Shown here: positions 27,755 through 36,647 of the stretch, piece by piece | How the letters are laid out: each line of letters starts with the position of its first letter | How positions within the stretch are numbered: the first letter of the stretch is position 1 | Source of the DNA: Lichenicola cladoniae | Lineage (GTDB): Bacteria; Pseudomonadota; Alphaproteobacteria; Acetobacterales; Acetobacteraceae | Length of the DNA: 64,000 nucleotides | Assembly (NCBI RefSeq): GCF_013201075.1 | Contig: NZ_CP053712.1 | Location: forward strand, 85,790 to 149,789 | Reading direction: 5' to 3' | The notes under the pieces: model-generated | The model's database searches: none | What the model was told of the DNA's origin: nothing | The model's input: the letters and a program-made list of their open reading frames with translations, nothing else | Made by a program: the position numbers and the translations under genes

Positions 27755-27879
27755 ATCGGCGCCGGGTAGTCCGGGAAGATCCCCGGCAAGGGCGGCAGGT
27801 TGCCAGTGCTGTCGAAGACCATCTTGAAGGCGGCGCTGAGAGCCGCCTGCCCCGTCATACTGCTGTAGAGGTTACAGAT
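27755..27879 (-). pseudogene. N-terminal stub of a YedK/HMCES-type SOS-response protein
   Basis: Minus strand: CNLYSS, then TGQAALSAAFKMVFD and TGNLPPLPGIFPDYPAPIVRN, which is the start of the SRAP family (abasic-site DNA-protein crosslink via Cys2). The codon where Met1 belongs is ATC (27877-27879), behind a GGGAGCAGG ribosome-binding-like stretch. The gene ends after about 40 residues at the IS21 right end. Confidence 0.65.
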
Positions 27880-27956
27880 ATGCCTGCTCCCTTAATTAGA
27901 GTTTCATGCGACATCAAGACATGCGATGTGTTTTGAGACAGCGTCGCAAGTTTGGA

Positions 27957-28463
27957 ATGAGTATGGCGAGATTTTCAATTGGACAAGTCGTTCGCTGCAA
28001 ATCCGGCAGCCGGCCGATGATTTTCGGAGGAACGCTGGGGGACACGGATACTGCATATCTCACCTGGACCGATGGAACTGATGCTTATGCCACGGTGATA
28101 GATAAAGACGCGCTAGTGGGTTGCCTAAAAACTCAGCATAGTTTCCAAATCGTATTCGATATCTACAGTGCCCTCCGCGATCGGATACCGTTCATGAGCA
28201 AAGCCTTCATCACCGCCGTGCTGCAGGACAGCCTCAACTGCACTGGTGTTGCGGCCAACCAGGCCGCAGAGGACCTCATCACGGCCATCGTCCACGAGAT
28301 GAAGAAGGAAGGCGGGTTTACACTGCCATCCTTTGGCACATTCAGGGTTGTCAAGACGAAGGCCCGTAAGACGTTGAACCCACGCACCGGAGAGGCAGTC
28401 AAGGTGAAAGCCGGCAAGACAGTGCGGTTCAAAGCAAGCCCGAACCTTAAAAAGGCGATCTAG
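27957..28463 (+). CDS. DUF2158/YodC-like segment in frame with HU
   Basis: A single open frame from ATG 27957 gives 168 aa. Residues 1-60 resemble the small YodC/DUF2158 beta-barrel family (SIGQVVRCKSGSRPMIF, AYLTWTDGTDA). A 20-residue linker then leads without any stop into a complete HU protein. It may be a genuine fusion, or a small gene that lost its stop upstream of hup. YodC-like proteins have no firm function. Compare the separate HU entry. Confidence 0.5.
   Translation: MSMARFSIGQVVRCKSGSRPMIFGGTLGDTDTAYLTWTDGTDAYATVIDKDALVGCLKTQHSFQIVFDIYSALRDRIPFMSKAFITAVLQDSLNCTGVAANQAAEDLITAIVHEMKKEGGFTLPSFGTFRVVKTKARKTLNPRTGEAVKVKAGKTVRFKASPNLKKAI
28194..28463 (+). CDS. hup: HU-family nucleoid protein (copy 1)
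   Basis: 89 aa if started at ATG 28194 (MSKAFITAVLQDSLNCTG). HU/IHF fold: GGFTLPSFGTFRVVKTKARK and the DNA-binding arm NPRTGEAVKVKAGKTVRFK, ending SPNLKKAI. About 80% identical by eye to the copy at 35587-35856. Extra HU genes are common on large plasmids, where they lower fitness cost or aid recombination. It is followed by a small ORF and IS sequences. Confidence 0.85.
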   Translation: MSKAFITAVLQDSLNCTGVAANQAAEDLITAIVHEMKKEGGFTLPSFGTFRVVKTKARKTLNPRTGEAVKVKAGKTVRFKASPNLKKAI

Positions 28464-28605
28464 TATCGCCCGCGCATGCTTCTCTGACGAGCGCAGAGCC
28501 TGCATGTGTAGCGCCGCGGTCACAAGCCTAATGTGATGACCGGCCCAAGCTCTCGTGAATAGCGGTTCTGTTTAACATGTAGGCTTACTGACTGAGTTTC
28601 AGCGA

Positions 28606-28797
28606 GTGCCTAGCGTGTTCCATTTTGACGACAAAAATAAGGAAGCAGGCTTAATCGAACGCGGCCAGGCTATAATTGAAGAAAGTCGGGTCACTCGGGC
28701 CTGGGTGGAGCTTTTGGCAGCTGAACGGCGAAAGACTGTTGCTGAGGCTGCTAAAGCGAGAGCTTTCCGTCGTTTAAATGTTGTCAAACACATTTGA
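28606..28797 (+). CDS. Small charged hypothetical protein
   Basis: 63 aa, GTG start. Helical and highly charged (IERGQAIIEESRVTRAWVEL, AAERRKTVAEAAKARAF). No family recognised. It sits between hup and an IS5-type element, and could be a small plasmid gene or chance. Confidence 0.3.
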   Translation: MPSVFHFDDKNKEAGLIERGQAIIEESRVTRAWVELLAAERRKTVAEAAKARAFRRLNVVKHI

Positions 28798-28845
28798 TAT
28801 TAAAACGACACCTTAAAAGACAACGTGGACCGCTTCACTAGCTAG

Positions 28846-29688
28846 GCTCAGGACTCATTGATCACAGCCAAAAGATGACGGTTGCTGCGATGCAAATTGC
28901 GGACATGAAGGTGTGGGCGCAGCGATCATAGCGGGTATGAATGCGCCGCCAGTCTTTCAGCTTGCCGAACATGTTTTCGATCTTGTGGCGCTGGCGGTAA
29001 AGGGTGCGGTCGTGCGGGATCACCACCTTGCGATTGACCTTTGACGGGATGCACGCAGTGATGCCACGTGCGCTTAGCGCGGTGCGGAACCAGGTGGCGT
29101 CGTAGCCCCGATCGCCGAGCATGACCTTAGCTTTGGGAAGTGCCTCGATCATCAGTGCGGCGCCCTTGTAGTCGCTCATCTGCCCTTCACTGAGCAGCAT
29201 AACCAGCGGTCGCCCCTGACCATCACAGACGGCATGGAGCTTGGAGTTCAGGCCGCCTTTGGTGCGTCCGATACGTCGGGGAACAGGCCCTTTTTTAAAA
29301 GGCTCGCAGCTGTCCGGTGCGCTTTCAGGTGTGTCGCGTCAATCATCAACTGGTCAGGTTTGCCAGCCTTGGCCACCAGGGCCGCAAAGATGCGGTTAAA
29401 GACGCCCAGACGGCTCCAGCGAATGAACCGGTTGTAGATCGTCTTGTGCGGTCCATACTCCTTAGGAGCATCGCGCCAGCGTAGGCCGTTGCGGATCACA
29501 AAGATGATGCCGCTGATGACCCGCTGGTCATCGACCCGTGGGACCCCGTGCGACAACGGAAAATGCGGCTCAATCCGCCGCATCTGCGCTTTGGACAACC
29601 AGATCAGGTCACTCATGACACCACTCCTCAATGCCACCAATGAATCAGCCAATCCTAAACCCTGCAACTAGTTTAATAGGTCCTGAGC
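28846..29688 (-). mobile_element. IS5-family element (IS427 type), 843 bp
   Basis: Ends GCTCAGGAC (28846-28854) and GTCCTGAGC (29680-29688) are inverted repeats. Each is flanked by CTAG (28842-28845, 29689-29692), the classic 4-bp target duplication of this group. The element appears complete and relatively recent. Confidence 0.85.
28862..29616 (-). CDS. IS5/IS427 transposase, two frames joined by -1 frameshifting
   Basis: OrfA (29248-29616) runs MSDLIWLSKAQMRRIEPHFP to the first Asp (MIDATHLKAHRTA). OrfB (stop at 28862) carries KVMLGDRGYDATWF and the Glu region YRQRHKIENMFGKLKDW. The frames overlap after an A6G run on the coding strand (TTTTAAAAAAGGG, near 29290), which fits programmed -1 slippage. 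The -1 reading gives FPRRIGRTKGG, the normal family sequence, so the gene is probably functional. Confidence 0.8.
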
Positions 29689-29770
29689 CTAGTACATCCA
29701 AACAACACAGGAAAGCGATAGTTGGCAGCCGTGAAGAACTGCCTCAACCTGACCGAAAAGCAGGCCATTG

Positions 29771-30193
29771 TCAGTGAAGTCGGCGAGAAGGGCAGCTGAT
29801 TTGTCTAACGAACTCTTGGTTCATGAAGTAGCGCCGTGAGCCCATATATTTACCTTCGCTATCGCCCTCACGTCTCATGAACATAACGTCAAGCAAAACT
29901 AATTCCCTCACGATCTGACTGACGTGCCTGGGAGACAGCATGAGCGTTTTGATTATTTCTCCACGTGTTAGCATGATCTGGGTGACGATCTCTCCGGTCT
30001 GGGGAATGACATATGACACTAAATGGATAGATAGCATCGACCATAGGTCAAGGGCTTTATGAGGGTGCTTGCTGTTCTCGATAAGCCACCTGACAACTGA
30101 GGAATCCTTCTCTGGATCAATAACGATCTTATTGACTGGTTGATTAATCATCAAAGTCAGCTTTAAACAATATGGACCTCGGGGTTCAAGCAT
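29771..30193 (-). CDS. Winged-helix protein, possibly RepL-type replication initiator
   Basis: 140 aa, lower GC than its neighbours. Helical start (VVRWLIENSKHPHKALDLW), then an HTH-like LTRGEIIKTLMLSPRHVSQIVREL, a wing (FMRREGDSEGKYMGSRRYFM) and NQEFV. The order and the YFMNQEF ending recall RepL-type plasmid initiators (YxINPxxF), but similarity is weak and it could be another wHTH regulator. There are no codirectional partners. Confidence 0.45.
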   Translation of the reverse strand: MLEPRGPYCLKLTLMINQPVNKIVIDPEKDSSVVRWLIENSKHPHKALDLWSMLSIHLVSYVIPQTGEIVTQIMLTRGEIIKTLMLSPRHVSQIVRELVLLDVMFMRREGDSEGKYMGSRRYFMNQEFVRQISCPSRRLH

Positions 30194-30273
30194 TAAGAAA
30201 GGTAAAAATCGCCGAATGTGCTAATTATCGCTGATGGCCAGACGAGTAAGTGCACCGGCTACAGTAGACACTA

Positions 30274-30486
30274 ATGATGTCCGTGACACCGGTATTTCTG
30301 CCAAGTTCGATACGTATTTTTAATGAGACTCTTGCTCTTGCTGAAACTTGGCATGCTCAGCGGCCGATCTCGAATGTCAGGTTGGTCCGCTGGGGCGGGG
30401 TGTCGGGCGATTATATCCAGGGCCGCCCGGAACCCAAACACGTTCGGGTTCATCTGGACGCAGAAGCGGGTATGCTGCTGCGATGA
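30274..30486 (+). CDS. Short ORF ending at an IS5 boundary, unrecognised
   Basis: 70 aa, containing RPISNVRLVRWGGVSGDYI and PEPKHVRVHLDAEAG. The protein-like composition suggests part of a larger gene trimmed by the IS element that begins at 30489. No family recognised. Confidence 0.25.
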   Translation: MMSVTPVFLPSSIRIFNETLALAETWHAQRPISNVRLVRWGGVSGDYIQGRPEPKHVRVHLDAEAGMLLR

Positions 30487-30488
30487 TT

Positions 30489-31355
30489 AAGAGCGCCTTT
30501 CAAAACCTCTTCTGCAGCGTGTTGAAGCAGATCAATGAGCAGGCGAGAGCGGTGAATGCGTGGTGGATATCGCTTCTACGCTCGTAGCGCGTGACGAGCC
30601 GGCGGTAGCGGTTGATCCACGCGAAGGTCCGCTCGATGACCCACCTGTGTCGGCCCAGCTTCTGGCTGGTCTCGACGCCGCGCCGGGCGATGCGGGGTGA
30701 GATCCCACGGCGGCGGCAGGCCTGGCGGCAACGTCGGTGATCGTAGGCCTTGTCGGCGTGCAGCTTGTCCGGCCGGTGTCGTGCCCGGCCCGGCTTGCCG
30801 CCGATCGGCAGGATGCTGTCGAGCAGTTCCTCGAACGGCATGCTGTCGTTGGTGTTGGCGCCGGTCAGTATGAAGGCGAGCGGGATGCCGCGCCGGTCCG
30901 TGACGAGATGGCGTTTCGTGCCGAGCCTGCCTCGATCGGTCGGGTTTGGCCCTGTCTTGTCGCCCCCCTTTTTGCAGCCAGCGGTGCGCTGTCCAGGCAG
31001 GCCCGGCTCCAGTCGATCCGGTCGGCCGCCCGCAGCCGACGCAGCAGTTCGCGGTGCAGTGCATCCCACACGCCCGCCTCTTGCCAATCCCGCAAGCGAC
31101 GCCAGCACGTGATGCCCGAGCCGCACCCCACCTCAAGCGGTAGCATCTCCCACTGGATGCCGCTCCGTAGCACGAACAGGATCCCGGTCAGCGCCGCCCG
31201 ATCCGGTACCCGCGGCCTGCCGCCCCGCGGTCGTGGCGGAGGCACGGGCAGCAACGGCTCGATGATCGACCAGAGGGCGTCGGAGACGAGAGGAGAAGCC
31301 ATGTCTCCTCATGAATCAGATCGCCGGGCAGTACAAGGTTTTGAAAGGCGCTCTT
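30489..31355 (-). mobile_element. IS5-family element, about 867 bp
   Basis: Perfect 20-bp terminal inverted repeats: TAAGAGCGCCTTTCAAAACC at the left and its complement at 31337-31356. Solo ends of the same element occur at 31813-31833 and 52528-52563. The transposase appears intact with a programmed frameshift. Confidence 0.85.
30500..31302 (-). CDS. IS5-family transposase (-1 frameshift fusion)
   Basis: OrfA from 31302 (LVSDALWSIIEPLLPVPP; ACLDSAPLAAKRG) joins the second frame ending at 30500 (GTKRHLVTDRRGIPL, DKLHADKAYDHRRC, RHRWVIERTFAWINRYRR). On the coding strand the overlap holds GCAAAAAGGGGGGCG near 30970, a slippery run typical of this group. The DDE residues lie in LDSA, ADKAYD and VIERTFAW. 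Confidence 0.8.
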
Positions 31356-31478
31356 AGGATAGCCCTTGGCCGCATCGCCAGTCGGCGCAATGCCGCTAGA
31401 ACTAGGATGCTGAAAACATCACACGATCCCACCGAATAGGAACATGTAAACTCAGCCGCGGCTCCCGCCGGATGGATA

Positions 31479-31655
31479 CGCTTCTTCGGCAGCATGAAAA
31501 CAGAACTGGACGCTCGCCAGCCGTTCAAAACGCGCCTGGCTGCGAAGAACGCTGTGTTTGCTTTTATTGAAGGCTTCTACAATCGAAACCGGTTGCAGTC
31601 AGCTATCGGATACCGTTCACCTGCTGATCTGGAACAAGGCGCTGCGGCTGCGTAA
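31479..31655 (+). pseudogene. C-terminal fragment of an IS3-type OrfB
   Basis: Plus strand encodes FFGSMKTELD (the catalytic Glu helix is shortened), then FIEGFYNRNRLQSAIGYRSP and DLEQGAAAA-stop at 31653-31655, the typical IS3 C-terminus. No upstream part remains. Confidence 0.75.
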
Positions 31656-31689
31656 GCCGTAACCGGTATCCACTTTGTCGAGGGAAGGT

Positions 31690-31833
31690 CAAACCTTCGC
31701 CTGGATCAACCGCAACCGCCGCCTCGTCACGCGCTATGAGCGCAGAAGCGACATCCATCACGCCTTCACTGCTCTCGCCTGCGCGCTCATCTGCTTCAAC
31801 GAACTGCAGAGTAGGTTTTGAAAGGCGTTCTAA
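31690..31833 (+). pseudogene. 3' remnant of an IS5 transposase
   Basis: Opposite-strand relic of the element at 30489-31355: AWINRNRRLVTRYERRSDIH, then FTALACALICFNELQSRF and the terminal repeat GGTTTTGAAAGGCG. It shows an older, inverted copy only 330 bp away. Confidence 0.75.
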
Positions 31834-32033
31834 GTGCTGTGCAAACGCCTCTATTTTTCACCTGATGCAGGTTTTTGCAATTAAAGGATCCGGGTGCTTG
31901 GCTAGTTGACGTCTTGTGTCTATCAACCCGATCACAACCTCGACCCTATGTTGCCGAGGACGTGGTCAAAGCAAAAATGCCGGCTGCCGCAGACGCCTGA
32001 AGCGCAGCTGAGGAGCTCAGCAGATAGCTACCA

Positions 32034-33206
32034 TCAGTTCGGCAATAGTGCTTCTGCACTGACAACGAGGTTGCGGCCGCCGTGTTTGGCTCGGTACATC
32101 AAGACGTCGGCCTCACGGAGTGCGTGGCCAATGCCGTTGGCGTCGTTCAGCACCGACGTGACGCCAATACTCACGGTGACGTTTATCTCCCGGCGGCCTA
32201 TCAAAATCGGTTTGCTGGCAACTTTGAGTCTCAGGCGTTCAGCCAATAATCTGGCACCTGCGAGGTCCGTCTCTGGCGCTAGAACTGCGAATTCCTCCCC
32301 ACCCAGACGTCCGGCAAAATCGCTTCCACGTAGAATCTCCTGAAAAGAGCTCGACATCGCACGCAGCACTTCATCACCGGCTTGATGGCCGTGGATGTCG
32401 TTGATCTGCTTAAAATTATCGGCATCAAGCATCAATAGGCATAGTGGACGATTATATCGCGTCGCTCGGACGTGCTCCATTTCACATCTTTCCAAAAAAC
32501 CACGGCGATTGGATAATCCGGTCAGCGAGTCAATGGTCGCCAAACGCATGACTTCTGAAGTATATAAAACGATCCTGTGTATCATCGGCCGGAAAATCAT
32601 CAGCGCTTCGACGATAAGAGTCGATAAAACGACACCGAGGATCACCTGTTGCAGAACTTCTAGTTCTGCCAAAACGTGTTCAGTCTCACGCTGATGAATC
32701 GCGACAATTTCGTTCAGCTTGCTGAGGAGCGAAAGCCGTGCCGCGGCGAACACATGATCCAGCGGTGGTCTTGCGGCGGGATCCGCTGGCGCCAAATTAG
32801 CAACCTGGCGCGCATTCGTAACGAAATCGCGAGCTTCAGCGTCCAGCGAGTCCTTGCTTCTGGTGTAAATATTTTGAATCTGAAGTGTTTCTGCGTTGCT
32901 GCGAGTGATGGCGCGGCTGGTCTTACTTAGGGTTGCCTCGGTCGCTTCGAACTCGTCAATTGCGGCAACCAATGCTGGATGTGCAGTCTTGTCCCCTAAC
33001 CGGTACTGCGCCGCTAAGCTGGCGATGCGCTGCGAGAGCATGCGCTGCCGCCCTGAGACATTGATTATGGCGGCTGTGCCATGGTTGTGCTGCAACACAT
33101 AAGTTAGCAACAGGTGCGACGAGATAGTTAAGCCGGCAATAATCAGCAAAGCCGTAACATAATATCTTGTAAGCAGCCGTGCGGAAAGGGGGTTTGCCAA
33201 TTTCAA
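32034..33206 (-). CDS. Membrane diguanylate cyclase with PilJ-type sensor
   Basis: 390 aa. TM1 is at about 16-38. A PilJ/type-IV-pili-transducer N-terminal domain (NVSGRQRMLSQRIASLAAQY, about 48-67) spans the periplasm. TM2 is at about 187-207. The GGDEF domain occupies the last 170 residues: DSLTGLSNRRGF, MLDADNFKQINDIHGH and the active-site GGEEF. An inhibitory I-site RGSD lies five residues before GGEEF, so product feedback is expected. It makes c-di-GMP in response to an extracytoplasmic signal (inference). It stands alone between IS remnants and the helicase block. Confidence 0.9.
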   Translation of the reverse strand: MKLANPLSARLLTRYYVTALLIIAGLTISSHLLLTYVLQHNHGTAAIINVSGRQRMLSQRIASLAAQYRLGDKTAHPALVAAIDEFEATEATLSKTSRAITRSNAETLQIQNIYTRSKDSLDAEARDFVTNARQVANLAPADPAARPPLDHVFAAARLSLLSKLNEIVAIHQRETEHVLAELEVLQQVILGVVLSTLIVEALMIFRPMIHRIVLYTSEVMRLATIDSLTGLSNRRGFLERCEMEHVRATRYNRPLCLLMLDADNFKQINDIHGHQAGDEVLRAMSSSFQEILRGSDFAGRLGGEEFAVLAPETDLAGARLLAERLRLKVASKPILIGRREINVTVSIGVTSVLNDANGIGHALREADVLMYRAKHGGRNLVVSAEALLPN

Positions 33207-33572
33207 GACTTTGCTCAGAAATGTACGATATGTAGCCTATGCGTTTACTATGCCACACGCAGGCCTTAAAACACAGTTTTTTGCGGGCGATCTCCCTGCC
33301 CGGGCAGAATTCTAAACGCTTATCAAAACGACGCAGCGCCTGTATGGCAATTTATGTTATAATTGATACTATCCGTATCCAAAGGTCGTTGCGATAGGCG
33401 GGATGCATTGAAGCGGAGCTGCAGACCCTGATAGGGTGGTGGGCCGCACATAAGCATCAACCTATAATTGCGATTCGAGCAGATTGCCGAGATGGCTTGG
33501 CCGCTGCCTTTACGACTTTCGGTTGCCGTCCTCGAGAGCCCGTTACGACGCAGCGAGCTGCTGGTGTCGGGT
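33207..33572. other. Intergenic region, no gene seen
   Basis: About 365 bp between the helicase end and the cyclase start. Short ORFs here look like shadows. No IS end, hairpin or RNA gene was recognised. Confidence 0.35.
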
Positions 33573-35462
33573 TTAAGTTCGGCGTTCCCGAGTTGGTCGT
33601 CCGACTGGCGGCTTCCATTCACAACGCTGGCGTGCCGTCCATGCGTAACGCGGGTCATCCTCGAGCAGCCTCAGGTGATCGCGTAGCTGGTTGCGCTCGA
33701 GCCAGCCGATCGCCGCTTCCAGCTCGGCCAGCGTCATCTGCGCCCGGTTCTTGTTGCCGGTCATGCGCTTCAGCACCGCGTTGTAGCGGTGGTAGAGCCC
33801 GGGACCGGCCGTGCCGCCCTTGAACCCCGCGCGCCCGGCCTCGTCCTCAACCGCCTGCGCCGCGACCATCTCGCCCAGCCTTACGCGCAGGCGCCGTTCG
33901 GCCACCGACGGCGCTTCCAGCAGCTCCGCCTGCGCTGCTTCCTGCTCCGGACGCCTCAGCGCCAGTTCCGGTCCAGGCCGCAGCGTGTCGAAGCGCAGCG
34001 CCAGCGCGTTGCTCTCCAGCGGCGTGATGCCCTCCCGGGCGGGCGGCAGCTGGTCGAGCAGCCACATGGGCAGGGCGCTCTGTTTTCGCTTGGCCTTTGG
34101 CCGCGCCAGCGTGCCCTGCTCATACTCCATGCGTCGGCGGAACAGCGCGAACAGCGGATCATCAGGGTGAAACACTAGCGCCTGCTGTGTCTCATAGGCG
34201 CCGGCATAGGGATCCACCCGGGTGGCGCGTGCCACCATCTGCTCCAGCCAGGCGCGTGAGCGGATGTGGGTCAGCGCTGCCACCACCGCCACGTCCGGTG
34301 CATCCAGGCCTTCATAGGCCATGGCCACGGTCACCAGGATCGACGGCTCCGGCCGGAGCCGGAAGCTGGCCAGGATCTGGTGCGCTCGCGGCGTGTCGGA
34401 GGTGGCCAGCTGCGCCGTCTCCTCTGCCTGGGCGGCCGGGATCCAACGCCGGATCACGCCGAGGTAGTGCTTGGCCGTCGTCTGGTCCGGCGCCACCACC
34501 AGCAGCTTGCCAAGGCCGCGGGCTGCGACACCCGGTTGGAGGTCTCGCTTCTGCCGCCGTCGGGCGCGGACGTCGCGAATGGCGATGAACGCCTCATGCA
34601 GCAGGGTCTCGGCAAAGCCGGTGCGGAGTGCTGTGAACAGGGCAGGGCGGGTGGTCTCGTCAGGATGCAGGCTGGCCAGACGGTGCGGCCCGATCTCATT
34701 GTCGTCCTCGTCGCGCCAGCGTGCCGCACCGTCCAGGGCGCCGAAGGTCACCGGCAGCACGGCGCGCTCGAGCAACGCCTGGGCACGGGAATAGCCGATG
34801 ACAGCCCAGCCAGGTGCATCGAGCTCGATCTCGCGGGTGCGCGCCTTCAGCCCCTTGCGGTAGGGCAGCCACAGGATCGCCTTGCCGTCTGCCCGCTCCA
34901 GCGTGCCCGACAAAAGCAGCCGGACCGTCGCGCACTCCAGCAGCGGCAGGATCGCCTGCGACCAGGCGCTGGCCTGCTCCTCGTCCGCGGCGGCAACACG
35001 GGCGGCCATATCAGGATCGGTATCGGCCAGAGCCGGCAGGTGATGCACTTCGTCCACGACAAGCAGCGTCCGATACCGGCGCATCTCGCACAGGTGCAGG
35101 TGAGGAGCTGCGGCCACGCCCTGGTAGGTGGTGATGTAGCCAGCCAGGCCGCGGCTGGGATCAGGGGTGTTGTCGGCCGCCCGCACCGACAGGCTGTGGT
35201 CCAGGATGGTGCGCCAGACCGGATCGGCGAACGCTTCCTCGGCCTGCAGGCGCAGGCTGTCACGCGGCACGATCCAGCAAACGCGCTCGATGAGGCCGGC
35301 CTCGATCAGCCGGGCGGCGGCGATCACCGGCAGCAGCGACTTGCCGCCGCCCGGCGTGACCGCGGCCAGGATGTCGCATGCGGTGGTCTCGCCGGCCACC
35401 ATCGCCGCCACCATGTTGGCCAGACGCTGCTGATGGGTACGGAGCGGGCGGGTCGACGTCAT
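33573..35462 (-). CDS. SF2 DEAD/DEAH-type helicase of the plasmid backbone
   Basis: 629 aa. Helicase motifs in order: Q-like LRTHQQRLANMV; Walker A TPGGGKS (36-42); DEVH (137-140); SGT; motif IV region LLVVAPDQTTAKHYL; motif V TVAMAYEGLDAPDV; motif VI QMVARATR. A 200-residue C-terminal extension (LPMWLLDQLPP..., ending RPTRERRT) is specific to this group. It resembles the type III restriction/UvrB-like fold of helicases on plasmids and islands, but no nuclease domain is visible. It lies 124 bp after HU in the same direction. Confidence 0.85.
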   Translation of the reverse strand: MTSTRPLRTHQQRLANMVAAMVAGETTACDILAAVTPGGGKSLLPVIAAARLIEAGLIERVCWIVPRDSLRLQAEEAFADPVWRTILDHSLSVRAADNTPDPSRGLAGYITTYQGVAAAPHLHLCEMRRYRTLLVVDEVHHLPALADTDPDMAARVAAADEEQASAWSQAILPLLECATVRLLLSGTLERADGKAILWLPYRKGLKARTREIELDAPGWAVIGYSRAQALLERAVLPVTFGALDGAARWRDEDDNEIGPHRLASLHPDETTRPALFTALRTGFAETLLHEAFIAIRDVRARRRQKRDLQPGVAARGLGKLLVVAPDQTTAKHYLGVIRRWIPAAQAEETAQLATSDTPRAHQILASFRLRPEPSILVTVAMAYEGLDAPDVAVVAALTHIRSRAWLEQMVARATRVDPYAGAYETQQALVFHPDDPLFALFRRRMEYEQGTLARPKAKRKQSALPMWLLDQLPPAREGITPLESNALALRFDTLRPGPELALRRPEQEAAQAELLEAPSVAERRLRVRLGEMVAAQAVEDEAGRAGFKGGTAGPGLYHRYNAVLKRMTGNKNRAQMTLAELEAAIGWLERNQLRDHLRLLEDDPRYAWTARQRCEWKPPVGRPTRERRT

Positions 35463-35586
35463 CGACGGAATCTTGAGTCACGCAGACTCCGCTGTCCAGG
35501 CCGCCCACGTTGGTCGGCTTCGTGTTCAGGTCGACCGCGCCGCCTGGCTTACTGGATCAAGGCAGGTGCCGGCCGGCGCAGACCAG

Positions 35587-35856
35587 TCAGACGGCCTTCT
35601 TGAGGTTCGGGCTGGCCTTGAAGCGGACGGTCTTGCCGGCCTTGACCTTGACCGGCTCGCCGGTGCGCGGGTTCAGCGCCTTACGTGCCTTGGTCTTCCT
35701 GACGGTGAAGGTGCCGAACGAGGGCAGCGTGAAGCCGCCTTCCTTCTTCATTTCCTTGACGATCGCGGCGATCAACTCGGCCGCTGCCAGGTTGGCAGCG
35801 ACACCGGTGCAGCCGGTCGAGTCCTGCAACGTCGCTGCGATAAAGGCCTTGCTCAT
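35587..35856 (-). CDS. hup: HU-family nucleoid protein (copy 2)
   Basis: 89 aa from ATG (35854-35856), with AGGA upstream; an in-frame extension to 35940 is probably untranslated. MSKAFIAATLQDSTGCTG, then EGGFTLPSFGTFTVRKTKARK and NPRTGEPVKVKAGKTVRFK. DNA-bending dimer. It sits between the AT-hook protein and the helicase, all leftward, suggesting a nucleoid/replication operon of the element. Confidence 0.9.
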   Translation of the reverse strand: MSKAFIAATLQDSTGCTGVAANLAAAELIAAIVKEMKKEGGFTLPSFGTFTVRKTKARKALNPRTGEPVKVKAGKTVRFKASPNLKKAV

Positions 35857-36074
35857 CTGTCTGGTGTCCTGATGCAAAAGGCGCTGATAGAAGCTTGACC
35901 CGCGTTGATCAAGTTGATGCCTTTCGATCCGATAACGCATCTTTCTGCCTATGAGCGGCCCCGGCCGACACCATGTGACGTTTGGCGATGGGCCAAAGAA
36001 AAGGGGAATGGCTCGATGCCAATCCCCTTTGCCAATGGTCCTGGCGAGTTGCCGCCGGTGGTCGCTGTGTCCGA

Positions 36075-36518
36075 TCAGATATCGGCGCCGGCACTTTCCG
36101 ATGTGCTGTCAGCGGCCGGTGCCGGCATCTCTGACTTCTTCTTGGTTGCACGGCGTAGCTTTGCGACCGGCATCGGTGCCTCGGCAACAGCCTTTGCACG
36201 TCGGGTCTTCATCACAGCGGCTTCCGCAGGAGCTGCGGCTGGCTTGGCAGCCTGCTTCATCTCGGCGCCCTGCTTGCGCAGCCGGTCGATGGTGCGCTCC
36301 AACTTGATGATGTGAGCTTCGAGCTCGGCCTTGTTGAGCTTCGGAGCAGCCGACGTGGTCTTACCCACGACCGCGCGCTTCGCAGCCACAGGCGCCTTGG
36401 CTTTGCTTGTCGCGCGCACGCCGTTCTTCGACCCAGGCGGTCGGCCACGCGGCTTCTTTGCAGCCTCTGTCGGTGCGGTCTTTTTGGAGGAGCGTGGTGA
36501 GGTCGCGGTGCGCGCCAT
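36075..36518 (-). CDS. AT-hook, Lys/Ala-rich nucleoid-type protein
   Basis: 147 aa. N-terminal basic region with one clear AT-hook, KKPRGRPPGSKNG (about 21-33). A short predicted coiled coil follows (LNKAELEAHIIKLERTIDRL, about 61-80), then an Ala/Lys tail ending in acidic residues. It resembles eukaryote-H1-like bacterial DNA-binding proteins. It probably binds the minor groove of AT-rich DNA and dimerises. Upstream of HU in the same orientation. Confidence 0.7.
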   Translation of the reverse strand: MARTATSPRSSKKTAPTEAAKKPRGRPPGSKNGVRATSKAKAPVAAKRAVVGKTTSAAPKLNKAELEAHIIKLERTIDRLRKQGAEMKQAAKPAAAPAEAAVMKTRRAKAVAEAPMPVAKLRRATKKKSEMPAPAADSTSESAGADI

Positions 36519-36647
36519 GGATGATTCCGATTCTCGAAGGTGGAGCGAGCGATTCGCAGGGCGGGTAACCCACCATGCTAATTACGGGGGGACAATAAAC
36601 AATGCACTACCACTACCGATAATGGCGGGGGAACTTTGTCGTGCGCT

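Noticed and set aside
29248..31302. Frameshifts in the two IS5-type transposases as inactivating mutations
   Set aside because: Both occur at slippery A-runs where this group uses programmed -1 frameshifting, and both ends of each element are clean.
34266..35603. Plus-strand frame of 445 codons over the helicase
   Set aside because: Shadow frame rich in Arg/Gly/His without domain features; the minus strand has all the helicase motifs.
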